Shown: positions 34,238-43,603 of the stretch, piece by piece | How the letters are laid out: every line of letters starts with the position of its first letter | Position numbering within the stretch: the stretch's first letter is position 1 | Origin: CBDCNH01 sp965219015 | GTDB lineage: Bacteria > Pseudomonadota > Alphaproteobacteria > Rhodobacterales > Rhodobacteraceae | DNA length: 64,000 bases | Assembly (NCBI GenBank): GCA_965219015.1 | Contig: CBDCNH010000011.1 | Location: 186,001 to 250,000 of the forward strand | Direction of reading: 5' to 3' | Notes under the pieces: model-generated | What the model was told of the DNA's origin: nothing | The model's database searches: none | Seen by the model: only the letters and a program-made list of their open reading frames with translations | Position numbers and translations under genes: made by a program

Positions 34238-35575
34238 ATGACCACCTGCCGACTTCGGATCGCCCGCTGCAGCGCGGCGCTCGTCCTCCTCCTCGCGTCC
34301 TGCGCGGCACCCCCGGCTCCGCTCGCGACCGGGACCGGACCGGACCCCGCGCTGCCGCCGCCGTCGCGGGCCCTGCTGCCGACCGTCAACATCGCCGTGG
34401 CCGAAGGCTGGGCGGACGGGCAGATGCCGCGACCGGCACCGGGGCTCGCCGTGACTGCCTTCGCGACCGGCCTCGACCATCCGCGCTGGCTCTACGAGCT
34501 GCCGAACGGCGACGTGCTGGTCGCGGAGGCGAACGCGCCCTCGCGTCCCGACGACGCGCCCGGCCTGCGCGGCTTCGTGATGCGCCGCATCATGGCGGCG
34601 GCGGGCGCCGGCGTGCCGAGCGCCGACCGCATCACGCTCCTGCGCGACGCCGACGGCGACGGCACCGCCGAGACGCGGACCACGTTCCTGGCCGGCCTCA
34701 CCTCGCCCATCGGCATGGCGCTGGTGCGCGGGCGCCTCTACATCGCGAACACCGACGCCATCGTCAGCGTCCCCTACCGCGACGGCATGACCGCGGCGAC
34801 GGAGACGCCGCGCCGGCTCGCGGCCCTGCCCGCCGGCCCGATCAACCATCACTGGACGAAGACGCTCACGGCCTCGCCGGACGGCCGGACGCTCTATGCC
34901 GGGATCGGGTCCAACAGCAACGTCGCCGAAAACGGGATCGGTGCCGAGACCGGACGCGCCGCGATCTGGGCGATCGACATCGCGACGGGGACCGCGCGTC
35001 CCTACGCGACCGGTCTCCGCAACCCCGTCGGCCTCGACATCGACCGGCGGTCGGGCAAGCTCTGGGCGGTCGTCAACGAGCGCGACGAACTCGGGCACAA
35101 CCTCGTCCCCGACTACCTGACCGCGGTCACGGACGGCGCGTTCTATGGCTGGCCGTACAGCTACTACGGCACCAGGGTCGACGCCCGCGTGGCGCCGGCG
35201 CGGCCGGACCTCGTCGCGAGGGCCACGGTGCCCGACTATGCCTTGGGCTCGCACGTGGCCCCGCTCGGCCTCGACATCGCGGAAGGGCGCGGCACCGGGA
35301 TGGCCGGGCGCTTCGGGCGCGGGGCGTTCATCGGCGAGCACGGGTCGTGGAACCGCCGGCCGCGAAGCGGCTACGAGGTGGTCTTCGTGCCGTTCTCCGG
35401 CGGCAGACCACAAGCACGACCCGAGACCGTGCTTTCGGGCTTTCTCGACGGCGACGCCTCGCGCGGCCGCCCCGCCGGCGTGCTCCTCGACCTTCGCGGC
35501 GGGCTTCTCGTCGCCGACGACGTGGGCAACCGCGTCTGGCGCGTGACGATCGCCCCGGACCTGCCCCGCCGCTAG
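34238..35575 (+). CDS. PQQ-dependent sugar/sorbosone dehydrogenase-like lipoprotein
   Basis: 445 residues. The N-terminal lipoprotein signal RCSAALVLLLASCAAPP has lipobox LASC (Cys at residue 24). The remainder is a six-bladed β-propeller of the soluble aldose/L-sorbosone dehydrogenase type: FATGLDHPRWLYELPNGDVLVAEAN, DGRTLYAGIGSNSN, YATGLRNPVGLDID, ERDELGHNLVPDYLTAV, GRGAFIGEHGSWNR, LVADDVGNRVWRVT. Start ATG 34238 follows GAGAAGG by 9 bp. It would oxidise sugars in the periplasm with PQQ. No PQQ synthesis gene is nearby, and a PQQ-independent role is possible. Confidence 0.82.
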   Translation: MTTCRLRIARCSAALVLLLASCAAPPAPLATGTGPDPALPPPSRALLPTVNIAVAEGWADGQMPRPAPGLAVTAFATGLDHPRWLYELPNGDVLVAEANAPSRPDDAPGLRGFVMRRIMAAAGAGVPSADRITLLRDADGDGTAETRTTFLAGLTSPIGMALVRGRLYIANTDAIVSVPYRDGMTAATETPRRLAALPAGPINHHWTKTLTASPDGRTLYAGIGSNSNVAENGIGAETGRAAIWAIDIATGTARPYATGLRNPVGLDIDRRSGKLWAVVNERDELGHNLVPDYLTAVTDGAFYGWPYSYYGTRVDARVAPARPDLVARATVPDYALGSHVAPLGLDIAEGRGTGMAGRFGRGAFIGEHGSWNRRPRSGYEVVFVPFSGGRPQARPETVLSGFLDGDASRGRPAGVLLDLRGGLLVADDVGNRVWRVTIAPDLPRR

Positions 35576-35601
35576 CACGGCCGGCGGGCGCATGGCAGAG
35601 C

Positions 35602-35632
35602 GGCAGGGGCGGGACCGGTCCCCGCCCCTGCC
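35602..35632. terminator. Bidirectional terminator hairpin between convergent genes
   Basis: Perfect 12-bp arms GGCAGGGGCGGG and CCCGCCCCTGCC around a 7-nt loop, lying between the convergent stops of the sugar dehydrogenase (35575) and the RTX protein (35640). There is no T-run on either side, but the position and stem strength support termination in both directions. Confidence 0.6.
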
Positions 35633-35639
35633 ACGGGCG

Positions 35640-38600
35640 TCACAGGATCAGGTCCGACGCGAAGAGCTGGCCCACGCCCGACACCGCGATCTCGAAGTCC
35701 GCCCGGCCGTCGCCGTTCAAGTCGCCCGCGAGCACCCCGCCCGCGAAGCGCAGCTCGCCCGCGGCGCCGTGGAACGCGCCGCCGCCGATGAAGTCGAAGG
35801 CCTGGTTGCCGTTGAACTGCGTGCTGGCGTCGATGGCCGCGAGGTTGACCCGGTCCGCGCCGTGGGTGAAATCGAGGATCCGGTCGCGCTGCGGGCCGAC
35901 CGCGGAGTCCGCGGCGCTCGCGAACACGAACTGGTCCGCGCCCTGCCCGCCGAAGAGCCGGTCGAACCCGGTGCCGCCGTTGAGGACATCGTTGCCGATG
36001 CCGCCCGACAGCACGTCGTTGCCGGCGCCGCCGTAGAGCGCGTCGTTGCCGCCCTGCCCGCTCAGGACGTTGGCCGCGCGGTTGCCGGCGATCACGTTGC
36101 CGGCGGCGTTGCCGGTCCCGTCGATCGCCGCCGCCCCCGCGAGCACGAGCCGCTCGAGATTGGCCCCGAGCGTCCAGTCGATCGTGCTGAAGACCGTGTC
36201 GTAGCCGCCGCCGCTGCCCTCCAGCGTCCGGTCGCCCGCGGCGTCGACCGCATAGCCGTCGTCGCCGAGGCCGCCGTACATCGTATCGGCCCCCGCTCCG
36301 CCGCCGAGGCTGTCGTTGCCGGCGCCGCCGATCAGCCGGTCGTTGCCGCCGGCGCCGATGATGACGTCGTTGCCCGCGAGGCCGTTCAGCGTGTTGGCAG
36401 CCCCCGTGCCGACGAGGACGTTGTTGCCCGCGTTGCCCGTCCCCGAGCGCGCGGCGCCCGACAGCACGAGCCGCTCGAAGTTGGCGCCGAGCGTCCAGTT
36501 CACGTCGCTGTAGACGGTGTCGTACCCCTGGTTCGCGGTCTCGATGACCCGGTCGCCCGCGTCGTCGACGGCGTAGCTGTCGTTGCCCGCGCCGCCGAGC
36601 ATCAGGTCACGCCCCGCCCCGCCGTTCAGGCTGTCGTTGCCCGCGCCGCCGATGAGAAAATCGTTGCCCGGGAGCCCGAGGAGGCGGTCGTTGCCGCCGA
36701 GCCCCTCGATCCGGTCCGAGGTCTCGGTGCCGGAGATCACGTCGTTGCCGGGGGTGCCGAAGATCGTGCCGTCGCGGACCACGGCGGTCGCGCGCGCAGG
36801 CGCCGTGGCGGGCGAGATCTGCGCGGGGTAGCTCGGGCTCACCGCGAGCGTGAAGGTCTCGTCGCCCTCGCGCGCCACGTCCGCGAGAAGCTGCACCGAC
36901 ACTTCCGCGTGGGTCTGTCCCACGGCGAACGTGACGCTGCCGTTGCCGCCGACGTAGTCCCGGCCCGCCAGCGCGGTGCCGTTCTGCAAGGTGTAGTTGA
37001 GCGTGACCGGCGTCGTGGAGGCCTCCGAGAGGTCGATGCCGAAGACCGCCGTGCCCGCCCCGGCCGCCGTTTTCTCGAACACGTTCGCACCGGTGACGGT
37101 CACGGTCCGGTTGATCGCCGCGCCGTCGTCGTCGAGCACCCAGCCCGTCGCGACGAGCGTGCGCTGCCCGCCTCCGAAGGTCGCGCCGGCGGGCCGGGAG
37201 AGCTCGACGGCGAAGCTCTCGTCGAGCTCGTCGAGGTTGTCGGTTCCCGCATAAAGGCGGATCGTCTGCGTGTCCTCGCCGGGTGCGAAGGTCACGGTGC
37301 CGGCGAGGGCGTCGTCGCTCGAGAAATACTGCCTGATGTCGGAGTTGAGCTCGGCCGTTCCCGCGAGCGTGCGGTAGTCCACCGTCACCGCGTTGACCGC
37401 CGGCTTCGAGAGCCGCAGCGTGAAGGTGACGTAGCTCCCCTCCACGTTGCTGTCGCCGGCGAGGGAGAGCACGGGTGCCGCGCTGTCGTTGTCGAGGATC
37501 TCCGCGGTGCCGACCGCGCCGCGGACGTTCTGGGCACCGTTGACCTTCAGCCCGAAGCCTTCGTTCGCTTCGAGACGGGCGTTGTCGACGATCTTCACCT
37601 CGACCGCGGCCTCGGTCTGCCCGGCGGCGAAGGTCACGGTGCCGGTCGTGCCGGCATAATCCTCGCCCGCCTTCGCCGCACCGTCGTAGGTGGCGTAGCT
37701 GAACGTCGTGGCGCTCGTCAGCGGCTCCGACAGGCTGACGGTGAAGACCGCCGTCCCTGCGTTCTCGTGGACCACCGGCGCCGAGACCGACAGCGCCCGG
37801 TTGAGCCCCGGGCCATCGTCGTCGAGCACCCAGCCCGTCGCGGAGATCGCGGCCTGGCCGCCGCCGAACGTGGCCCCCGCGGGGGAGAAGAGCTCGACCG
37901 AGACGTTCTCGTCGAGCTCGTCCGCCGTGTCGGTGCGCGCATAGAGCCGGATGGTCTGCGTGTCCTCGCCCGGCGCGAAGGTCACGGTGCCGGCGAGCGC
38001 GTCGTCGCTCGAATAGTATTGCGACACGTCGCCCTGGGTCAGCGCGCTGCCGGAGTGCGTCTGGTAGCCCACCGTCACCACGTCGCTCGCGGGCTTCGAC
38101 AGGCGCAGCGTGAACTCGACGTAGTTGCCCTCCTCGTTGCGGTCGCCGTCGATCGAGAGCACCGGCACCGGGCCGTCGTCGTTGAGGATCTCGGCCACCC
38201 CGACCGCGCCGCGGACGTTCTGCGCGCCGTCGACGCGGAGCCCGAAGCCCTCGGCGGCCTCGACGCGGCCGTCGTTGACGAGGCCCACCTCCACCGTCGC
38301 CTCGGTCTGGCCGGCGGCGAAGGTGACGCTGCCCGACTTCGCCACGTAGTCCGCGCCGGCCTTGGCCGCCCCGTCGTAGGTCGCGTAGGTGAACGTGCCG
38401 GCCGCGGCGAGCGGCTCCGACAGGCTGATGGTGAAGACCGCCTTGCCCGCGGTCTCGCTCACCACCGGCGCCGAGACCGAGAGCGCGCGGTCGAGGCCCA
38501 CGCCGTCGTCGTCGAGCACCCAGCCGGTCGCGATTAGCGTGCGAAGGCCGGCGCCGAACGTGGCGCCCGCGGGCGAGGAGAGCTCGACCGCGAAGCTCTC

Positions 38601-39569
38601 GTCGAGCTCGTCGGCGGTGTCCGTGCGCGCGTAGAGCCGGATCGTCTGCGTGTCCTCGCCCGGCGCGAACGTCACCGTCCCCGAGAGGCCGTCGTCGCTG
38701 CTGTAGTACCGCGACACGTCCTCGTCGGCGAGCGCGGTCCCGGAGTGCGTCTGGTAGTTCACCGTCACGCCGTCGGGCGCGGGCCGGGAGAGCCGCACGG
38801 TGAACTCGACGTACTGCCCCTCCACGTTGCGTCCGCCCTCGATGGAGAGCACCGGCGCGGCCGCGTCGTCGTCGAGCACCTGCGCCGTCCCGACGGCACC
38901 GGGCACGCCCGACGCGCCGTTGACCTTCAGCCCGAAGGTCTCGGCCGCCTCCGCCGCCCCGTCGTTGCGGAGGCTCACCGCGACGGTCGCCTCGGTCTGG
39001 CCCGCGGCGAAGCTCACCGTGCCGGCGCGGCCGACGTAGTCCGATCCCGCCTTCCCGGAGCCGTCGAACGTCGAGTAGGTGAACGTCGTGGCCCCCGAGA
39101 AGGCCTCCGACAGGCTGACCGTGAACACCGCCTGCCCGCCGTTCTCGGCGATGACGGGCGCCGAGACGGCCATCGACCGGTCCGCTCCCGCGCCGTCGTC
39201 GTCGAGCACCCATCCCGTCGCCGAGGCCGCGCGAAGGCCGCCGCCGAGCGTCGCGCCGACCGGATGCGACAGCTCCAGCGAAAAACCCTCGTCGCGTTCG
39301 TCGAGCGTGTCGTAGGCGGCGTAGATGCGGATGGTCCTGCTGTCCTCGCCCGGCGCGAAGGTCACGGTCCCCGCGAGCGGATCGTCAGAGCTGTAGCGCT
39401 GCTGCAGATCCGACCGGATCATCGCGGTGCCCGCGACGGTGCGGTAGTCCACCGTCACCGCGTCGGTCGCCGGCTGCGAGAGGCTCACCGTGAAGGAGAC
39501 GTAGTCCGCCTCCGTCTGCCGCCCGCCCGTCACGCTCACCCGAGGAAGTACATCCACCACGTCCGCCAC
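35640..39569 (-). CDS. Calx-beta / RTX repeat protein, probably type I secreted
   Basis: 1309 residues with no N-terminal signal peptide. Residues ~9-930 are eight Calx-beta domains arranged as four long/short pairs. Long domains start at about 9, 239, 469 and 699 and short ones at 130, 360, 590 and 820. Residues ~936-1210 are RTX calcium repeats (GTPGNDVISGTETSDRIEGL, GGAGNDSLNGGAGRDLMLG). Residues ~1210-1309 are a serralysin-type C-terminal secretion region (FDRLFGGQGADQFVFASA, LNGDGRADFEIAV). Calcium-dependent folding and export by a HlyB/HlyD/TolC-type system are expected; a HlyD adaptor begins at the right edge of the window. GTG 39569 or GTG 39560 (AGAAGG 9 bp upstream) may start it. 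No catalytic domain; an adhesin or surface-layer role is inferred. Confidence 0.88.
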   Translation of the reverse strand: MADVVDVLPRVSVTGGRQTEADYVSFTVSLSQPATDAVTVDYRTVAGTAMIRSDLQQRYSSDDPLAGTVTFAPGEDSRTIRIYAAYDTLDERDEGFSLELSHPVGATLGGGLRAASATGWVLDDDGAGADRSMAVSAPVIAENGGQAVFTVSLSEAFSGATTFTYSTFDGSGKAGSDYVGRAGTVSFAAGQTEATVAVSLRNDGAAEAAETFGLKVNGASGVPGAVGTAQVLDDDAAAPVLSIEGGRNVEGQYVEFTVRLSRPAPDGVTVNYQTHSGTALADEDVSRYYSSDDGLSGTVTFAPGEDTQTIRLYARTDTADELDESFAVELSSPAGATFGAGLRTLIATGWVLDDDGVGLDRALSVSAPVVSETAGKAVFTISLSEPLAAAGTFTYATYDGAAKAGADYVAKSGSVTFAAGQTEATVEVGLVNDGRVEAAEGFGLRVDGAQNVRGAVGVAEILNDDGPVPVLSIDGDRNEEGNYVEFTLRLSKPASDVVTVGYQTHSGSALTQGDVSQYYSSDDALAGTVTFAPGEDTQTIRLYARTDTADELDENVSVELFSPAGATFGGGQAAISATGWVLDDDGPGLNRALSVSAPVVHENAGTAVFTVSLSEPLTSATTFSYATYDGAAKAGEDYAGTTGTVTFAAGQTEAAVEVKIVDNARLEANEGFGLKVNGAQNVRGAVGTAEILDNDSAAPVLSLAGDSNVEGSYVTFTLRLSKPAVNAVTVDYRTLAGTAELNSDIRQYFSSDDALAGTVTFAPGEDTQTIRLYAGTDNLDELDESFAVELSRPAGATFGGGQRTLVATGWVLDDDGAAINRTVTVTGANVFEKTAAGAGTAVFGIDLSEASTTPVTLNYTLQNGTALAGRDYVGGNGSVTFAVGQTHAEVSVQLLADVAREGDETFTLAVSPSYPAQISPATAPARATAVVRDGTIFGTPGNDVISGTETSDRIEGLGGNDRLLGLPGNDFLIGGAGNDSLNGGAGRDLMLGGAGNDSYAVDDAGDRVIETANQGYDTVYSDVNWTLGANFERLVLSGAARSGTGNAGNNVLVGTGAANTLNGLAGNDVIIGAGGNDRLIGGAGNDSLGGGAGADTMYGGLGDDGYAVDAAGDRTLEGSGGGYDTVFSTIDWTLGANLERLVLAGAAAIDGTGNAAGNVIAGNRAANVLSGQGGNDALYGGAGNDVLSGGIGNDVLNGGTGFDRLFGGQGADQFVFASAADSAVGPQRDRILDFTHGADRVNLAAIDASTQFNGNQAFDFIGGGAFHGAAGELRFAGGVLAGDLNGDGRADFEIAVSGVGQLFASDLIL
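36786..39545 (-). repeat. Four 690-bp in-frame units encoding Calx-beta pairs
   Basis: Equivalent residues fall exactly 230 apart: YYSSDD-type blocks at about 58, 288, 518 and 748, TGWVLDDDG at 118, 348, 578 and 808. The DNA is therefore a 690-bp tandem repeat with no insertion or deletion through three full copies plus a diverged fourth (its short domain differs most). Constant spacing suggests recent amplification or gene conversion. Confidence 0.85.
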
Positions 39570-39725
39570 CCTTCTTGCCGATCCTCCGCGACGTTACCCA
39601 GTTTTCGGCATATCGGAACAAGAAATTCGGCGATCCGCACGACGTGCGCGCCGGGCAAATGATCATCCCGGTCAAGGAGTTGCGCACGCCTGCACCGGTG
39701 CAACCGCGCGGCGATCGGATCGGGA

Positions 39726-39800
39726 TGGTGGGTGATGAGGGATTCGAACCCCCGGCATCTTCGATGTGAACGAAGCGCTCTACCACTGAGCTAATCACCC
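39726..39800 (-). tRNA. tRNA-Val (anticodon CAC)
   Basis: Minus-strand cloverleaf. Acceptor GGGTGAT/ATCACCC, D arm GCTCAGTGGTAGAGC, anticodon stem CTTCG/CGAAG with loop TTCACAT (CAC at 39768-39766). The T arm is GGGGGTTCGAATCCC-like, the discriminator is A, and CCA is encoded at 39728-39726. Confidence 0.95.
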
Positions 39801-39809
39801 GGTGGGCGG

Positions 39810-39838
39810 CTTCTAGCGGCGCGGCTCGCGCGCTGCAA
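39810..39838 (-). promoter_or_regulatory. Promoter of tRNA-Val
   Basis: Minus strand TTGCAG (39838-39833), 17-bp spacer, TAGAAG (39815-39810). The tRNA 5' end is 10 bp beyond the -10, the same geometry as the tRNA-Cys promoter. Confidence 0.55.
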
Positions 39839-39840
39839 GG

Positions 39841-39869
39841 AAAAGGGGCGGCCCCCTCGGAGCCGCCCC
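39841..39869 (-). terminator. Rho-independent terminator of lon
   Basis: On the minus strand the stem GGGGCGGC / GCCGCCCC (loop TCCGAGGG) is followed by TTTTCC, starting 18 bp after the lon stop. Strong stem plus T-run on the lon strand only. Confidence 0.8.
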
Positions 39870-39886
39870 TCGCCGTCAGTGCGCCG

Positions 39887-42298
39887 TCAGTGCGCCGTCT
39901 GCCCCGCAGGCTCGCCGCCGCCGGGACGCTGTGCGGCCAGCGCCGCGGCCTCCTCGGCGGCCTCGTCCCAGACCACCGGCTCGGGCATCCGCACGAGCGC
40001 GTGCCGCAGCACCTCGCGCACGTGACCGACCGGGATGATCGTCATCCCCGCCTTCACGTTGTCGGGGATCTCCGGCAGGTCCTTGGCGTTGTCTTCGGGG
40101 ATCAGCACCGTCTTGATGCCGCCCCGGAGCGCGGCCATCAGCTTCTCCTTCAGCCCGCCGATGCCGAGCACGTTGCCGCGCAGCGTCACCTCGCCGGTCA
40201 TCGCGATGTCCTTGCGGACCGGGATGCCCGTCAGCACCGACACGATCGACGTCACCATGCCGACGCCTGCCGAAGGCCCGTCCTTCGGGGTCGCGCCCTC
40301 CGGGACGTGGACGTGGATGTCCACGGTCTCGAACTTCGGCGGCCGGATGCCGAGCTCGGGCGCGATCGAGCGCACGAAGCTCGCCGCCGCGTCGATGCTC
40401 TCCTTCATCACGTCGCCGAGCTTGCCCGTCGTCTTCATCCGGCCCTTGCCGGCGAGCCGGAGCGCCTCGATCGACAGGAGCTCACCGCCGACGCTGGTCC
40501 ACGCGAGCCCCGTCACCACGCCGACCTGGTCCTCCTTCTCGGCGAGCCCGTAGCGGAACCGCTTCACGCCGAGGAAGCTCTCGAGCTTCTCGGGCGTCAC
40601 GGCCACCGACTTCGTGGTGCCGCGGATGATCTCCGTGACCGCCTTCCGCGCGAGCTTGGCGATCTCGCGCTCGAGGTTCCGCACGCCGGCCTCGCGGGTG
40701 TAGGTCCGCACGATCTCCATCAGCGCCCCGTCCTCGATCGAGAACTCGCCCTTGCGGAGCCCGTGGTTCTTCACCTGCTTGGCGACGAGGTGCTGCTTGG
40801 CGATCTCGCGCTTCTCGTCCTCGGTGTAGCCCGCGAGCGGGATGATCTCCATCCGGTCGAGGAGCGGCGACGGCATGTTGTACGAGTTCGCCGTGGTGAC
40901 GAACATCACGTTCGACAGGTCGTACTCCACCTCGAGGTAGTGGTCGGTGAAGGTCGCGTTCTGCTCGGGGTCGAGCACCTCGAGCATGGCGCTCGCGGGG
41001 TCGCCGCGGAAGTCCTGGCCCATCTTGTCGATCTCGTCGAGCAGGATCAGCGGGTTGGTGGTCTTGGCCTTCTTCATCGCCTGGATGATCTTGCCCGGCA
41101 TCGAGCCGATGTAGGTCCGACGGTGGCCGCGGATCTCGCTCTCGTCGCGCACGCCGCCGAGCGAGATGCGGATGAACTCGCGCCCCGTCGCCCGCGCGAC
41201 CGACTTGCCGAGCGAGGTCTTGCCGACGCCCGGGGGGCCGACGAGGCACAGGATCGGGCCCTTCAGCTTCTGGCTGCGCGCCTGCACCGCAAGATACTCG
41301 ACGATGCGCTCCTTGACCTTCTCGAGCCCGTAGTGGTCCGCATCGAGCACCGCCTGCGCGCGCCCGAGATCCTTCTTGGTGCGCGACTTGACGCCCCAGG
41401 GGATCGACAGCATCCACTCGAGGTAGTTCCGCACCACCGTCGCCTCGGCCGACATCGGCGACATCGACTTCAGCTTCTTGATCTCGCCATCGGCCTTGTC
41501 GCGCGCCTCCTTGGAGAGCTGCGTCTTGCGGACGCGCTCCTCGAGCTCGGCGACCTCGTTCTGGCCTTCCTCGCCGTCCCCGAGCTCGCGCTGGATCGCC
41601 TTCATCTGCTCGTTGAGGTAGTACTCGCGCTGCGTCCGCTCCATCTGCGTCTTGACGCGCGTCTTGATCTTCTTCTCCACGTGCAGGACCGACATCTCGC
41701 CCTGCATCAGGCCGTAGACCTTTTCGAGGCGTTGAGCCACGTCGAGCGTCTCCAGAAGCTCCTGCTTCTGCGCCACCTCGACGCCGAGATGCCCCGAGAC
41801 GAGATCGGCGAGCTTGGCGCTCTCCTTTGTCTCGGCGACCGCCGACAGCGCCTCGTCGGGGATGTTCTTCTTGATCTTGGCGTAGCGCTCGAACTCGTCG
41901 GCGACCGAGCGCAGGAGCGCCTTCACGCTGTCCGCATCGCCGGGCACCTCGTCGAGCGCCTCGGCCCGCGCCTCGAAGAAGGCGTCGTTCGGCACGAACT
42001 CGGTGATCCGCACGCGGGTCTTGCCCTCGACGAGCACCTTCACGGTGCCGTCGGGCAGCTTCAGGAGCTGCAGCACGTTGGCGAGGACGCCCGCCTTGTA
42101 GATGCCGTCCGTCGCGGGATCGTCGACCGAGGGGTCGATCTGGCTCGACAGCAGGATCTGCTTGTCATCGCGCATCACCTCCTCGAGGGCACGCACGGAT
42201 TTCTCGCGCCCGACGAACAGCGGCACGATCATGTGGGGAAACACCACGATGTCGCGGAGCGGCAGGACGGGATAGCTGTCGTTGGCGGTGGTCTTCAT
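39887..42298 (-). CDS. lon: ATP-dependent protease Lon
   Basis: 803 residues from ATG 42298 with GAGGA 7 bp upstream. N-terminal substrate domain (YPVLPLRDIVVFPHMIVPLF), coiled middle, AAA+ with Walker A GPPGVGKTSLGKS and Walker B LILLDEIDK, sensor and arginine-finger region. The C-terminal Ser-Lys protease domain has PKDGPSAGVGM (catalytic Ser) and the Lys in GLKEKLMAALRGG. Degrades misfolded and regulatory proteins in the cytoplasm. A heat-shock-type promoter and a clear terminator flank it, so it is a single-gene unit. Confidence 0.97.
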   Translation of the reverse strand: MKTTANDSYPVLPLRDIVVFPHMIVPLFVGREKSVRALEEVMRDDKQILLSSQIDPSVDDPATDGIYKAGVLANVLQLLKLPDGTVKVLVEGKTRVRITEFVPNDAFFEARAEALDEVPGDADSVKALLRSVADEFERYAKIKKNIPDEALSAVAETKESAKLADLVSGHLGVEVAQKQELLETLDVAQRLEKVYGLMQGEMSVLHVEKKIKTRVKTQMERTQREYYLNEQMKAIQRELGDGEEGQNEVAELEERVRKTQLSKEARDKADGEIKKLKSMSPMSAEATVVRNYLEWMLSIPWGVKSRTKKDLGRAQAVLDADHYGLEKVKERIVEYLAVQARSQKLKGPILCLVGPPGVGKTSLGKSVARATGREFIRISLGGVRDESEIRGHRRTYIGSMPGKIIQAMKKAKTTNPLILLDEIDKMGQDFRGDPASAMLEVLDPEQNATFTDHYLEVEYDLSNVMFVTTANSYNMPSPLLDRMEIIPLAGYTEDEKREIAKQHLVAKQVKNHGLRKGEFSIEDGALMEIVRTYTREAGVRNLEREIAKLARKAVTEIIRGTTKSVAVTPEKLESFLGVKRFRYGLAEKEDQVGVVTGLAWTSVGGELLSIEALRLAGKGRMKTTGKLGDVMKESIDAAASFVRSIAPELGIRPPKFETVDIHVHVPEGATPKDGPSAGVGMVTSIVSVLTGIPVRKDIAMTGEVTLRGNVLGIGGLKEKLMAALRGGIKTVLIPEDNAKDLPEIPDNVKAGMTIIPVGHVREVLRHALVRMPEPVVWDEAAEEAAALAAQRPGGGEPAGQTAH

Positions 42299-42371
42299 GT
42301 GCAATCCTCTTCACGCAGGAAGGCTCCGGCCCCGGTCGGTCGGCGGCCACGTCCTTCCCCGATGCGCTGAC

Positions 42372-42399
42372 ATTTGGGGGTTTGCCGCGCGCTTTCAAC
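42372..42399 (-). promoter_or_regulatory. RpoH (sigma-32) type heat-shock promoter of lon
   Basis: Minus strand GTTGAAA (42399-42393), 13-bp spacer, CCCCAAAT (42379-42372). The E. coli sigma-32 consensus is CTTGAAA, 13-15 bp, CCCCATnT; one mismatch in each box. lon is a known heat-shock gene. Predicted start is about 65 nt before the lon ATG. Confidence 0.65.
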
Positions 42400-42472
42400 G
42401 GCGGCGCTGTCACATGGCCGACACGATGGCCGCCCGGGCCCCGCATGGCAAGCGCGGAGAACCGGCGCACCG

Positions 42473-43603
42473 CTAGAGGGGCTCATGGTCGCCCTCCGCG
42501 CGCAGGGCGGCAAATCCGCGCTCCCAGGCGGCGAAGGTGCCCGTCGCGATGGCGTCGCGCATCCCCGCCATCAGATCCTGATAGTACTGCAGGTTGTGCC
42601 AGGTCATCAGCATCGATCCGATGATCTCCTGCGAGCGTACGACATGGTGCAGGTAGGCCCGCGAGAACGTCGCGCAGGCGGGGCAGGCGCAGGCGTCGTC
42701 GAGCGGGCGGGGGTCGTCGCGGTGGCGCGCGTTGCGGATGTTGACGACGCCGCGCCGGGTGAACGCCTGCCCCGTCCGCCCCGAGCGCGACGGCAGCACG
42801 CAGTCCATCATGTCGATGCCGCGCGCCACGGCGCCCACGATGTCGTCGGGCTTGCCGACGCCCATGAGATAGCGCGGCCGGTCCTCGGGCAGCATCAGGG
42901 GCGCGGTCTCGAGCACCTCGAACATCGCCGCCTGCCCCTCGCCGACCGCGAGCCCGCCGACCGCAAAGCCGTCGAAGCCGATGTCGCGGAGCGCCGCGGC
43001 GCTCTCGGCGCGCTGGTCATGGTAGACCGAGCCCTGCTGGATGCCGAAGAGCGCGTGCCCCGGCCGGTCGCCGAAGGCGTCCCTCGAGCGCTGCGCCCAG
43101 CGCATCGAGCGCCGCATCGACGCCGCCGCCTCCGCCTCCGCCACCGGAAACGCGGTGCAGTCGTCGAAGGCCATCACGATGTCCGACCCGAGGAGCGCCT
43201 GGACCTCCATGCTCCGCTCCGGCGTCAGCTCGTGCTCCGAGCCGTCGATGTGCGAGCGGAAGCGCACGCCGCGCTCGTCCATGCGCCGGAGCTTGGCGAG
43301 GCTCATCACCTGGAAGCCGCCGCTGTCGGTCAGGATCGGCCGGTCCCAGCCCATGAAGCGGTGCAGCCCGCCGAGGGCCGCGACCCGCTCCGCGGTCGGG
43401 CGCAGCATCAGGTGGTAGGTGTTGCCGAGGAGCACGTCCGCCCCGGTCGCCGCGACGCTTCCCGGCAGCATCGCCTTGACCGTCGCCGCCGTCCCCACCG
43501 GCATGAACGCCGGCGTGCGGATCGTGCCGCGCGGCGTGGTGATCGCCCCCGCCCGCGCCCGCCCGTCCCGCGCGGCGACCTCGAAGGCGAACGTCCCGCT
43601 CAC
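42473..43603 (-). CDS. tgt: tRNA-guanine transglycosylase
   Basis: 376 residues; exchanges guanine-34 for preQ1 in queuosine tRNAs. Motifs are FMPVGTAATVKAMLP, LGNTYHLMLRP, LTDSGGFQVMSL with the catalytic Asp, RYLMGVGKPDDIV, GIDMMDCVLPSRSGRTG, and the zinc site CACPACATFSRAYLHH. The start is GTG at 43603 with GGGGAGGG upstream, giving MSGTFAFEVAARDGRARAG. Exactly this ribosome-site-plus-start segment is amplified in the tandem array directly upstream, so the 5' context of tgt is highly abnormal. No queA is adjacent. Confidence 0.95.
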   Translation of the reverse strand: MSGTFAFEVAARDGRARAGAITTPRGTIRTPAFMPVGTAATVKAMLPGSVAATGADVLLGNTYHLMLRPTAERVAALGGLHRFMGWDRPILTDSGGFQVMSLAKLRRMDERGVRFRSHIDGSEHELTPERSMEVQALLGSDIVMAFDDCTAFPVAEAEAAASMRRSMRWAQRSRDAFGDRPGHALFGIQQGSVYHDQRAESAAALRDIGFDGFAVGGLAVGEGQAAMFEVLETAPLMLPEDRPRYLMGVGKPDDIVGAVARGIDMMDCVLPSRSGRTGQAFTRRGVVNIRNARHRDDPRPLDDACACPACATFSRAYLHHVVRSQEIIGSMLMTWHNLQYYQDLMAGMRDAIATGTFAAWERGFAALRAEGDHEPL

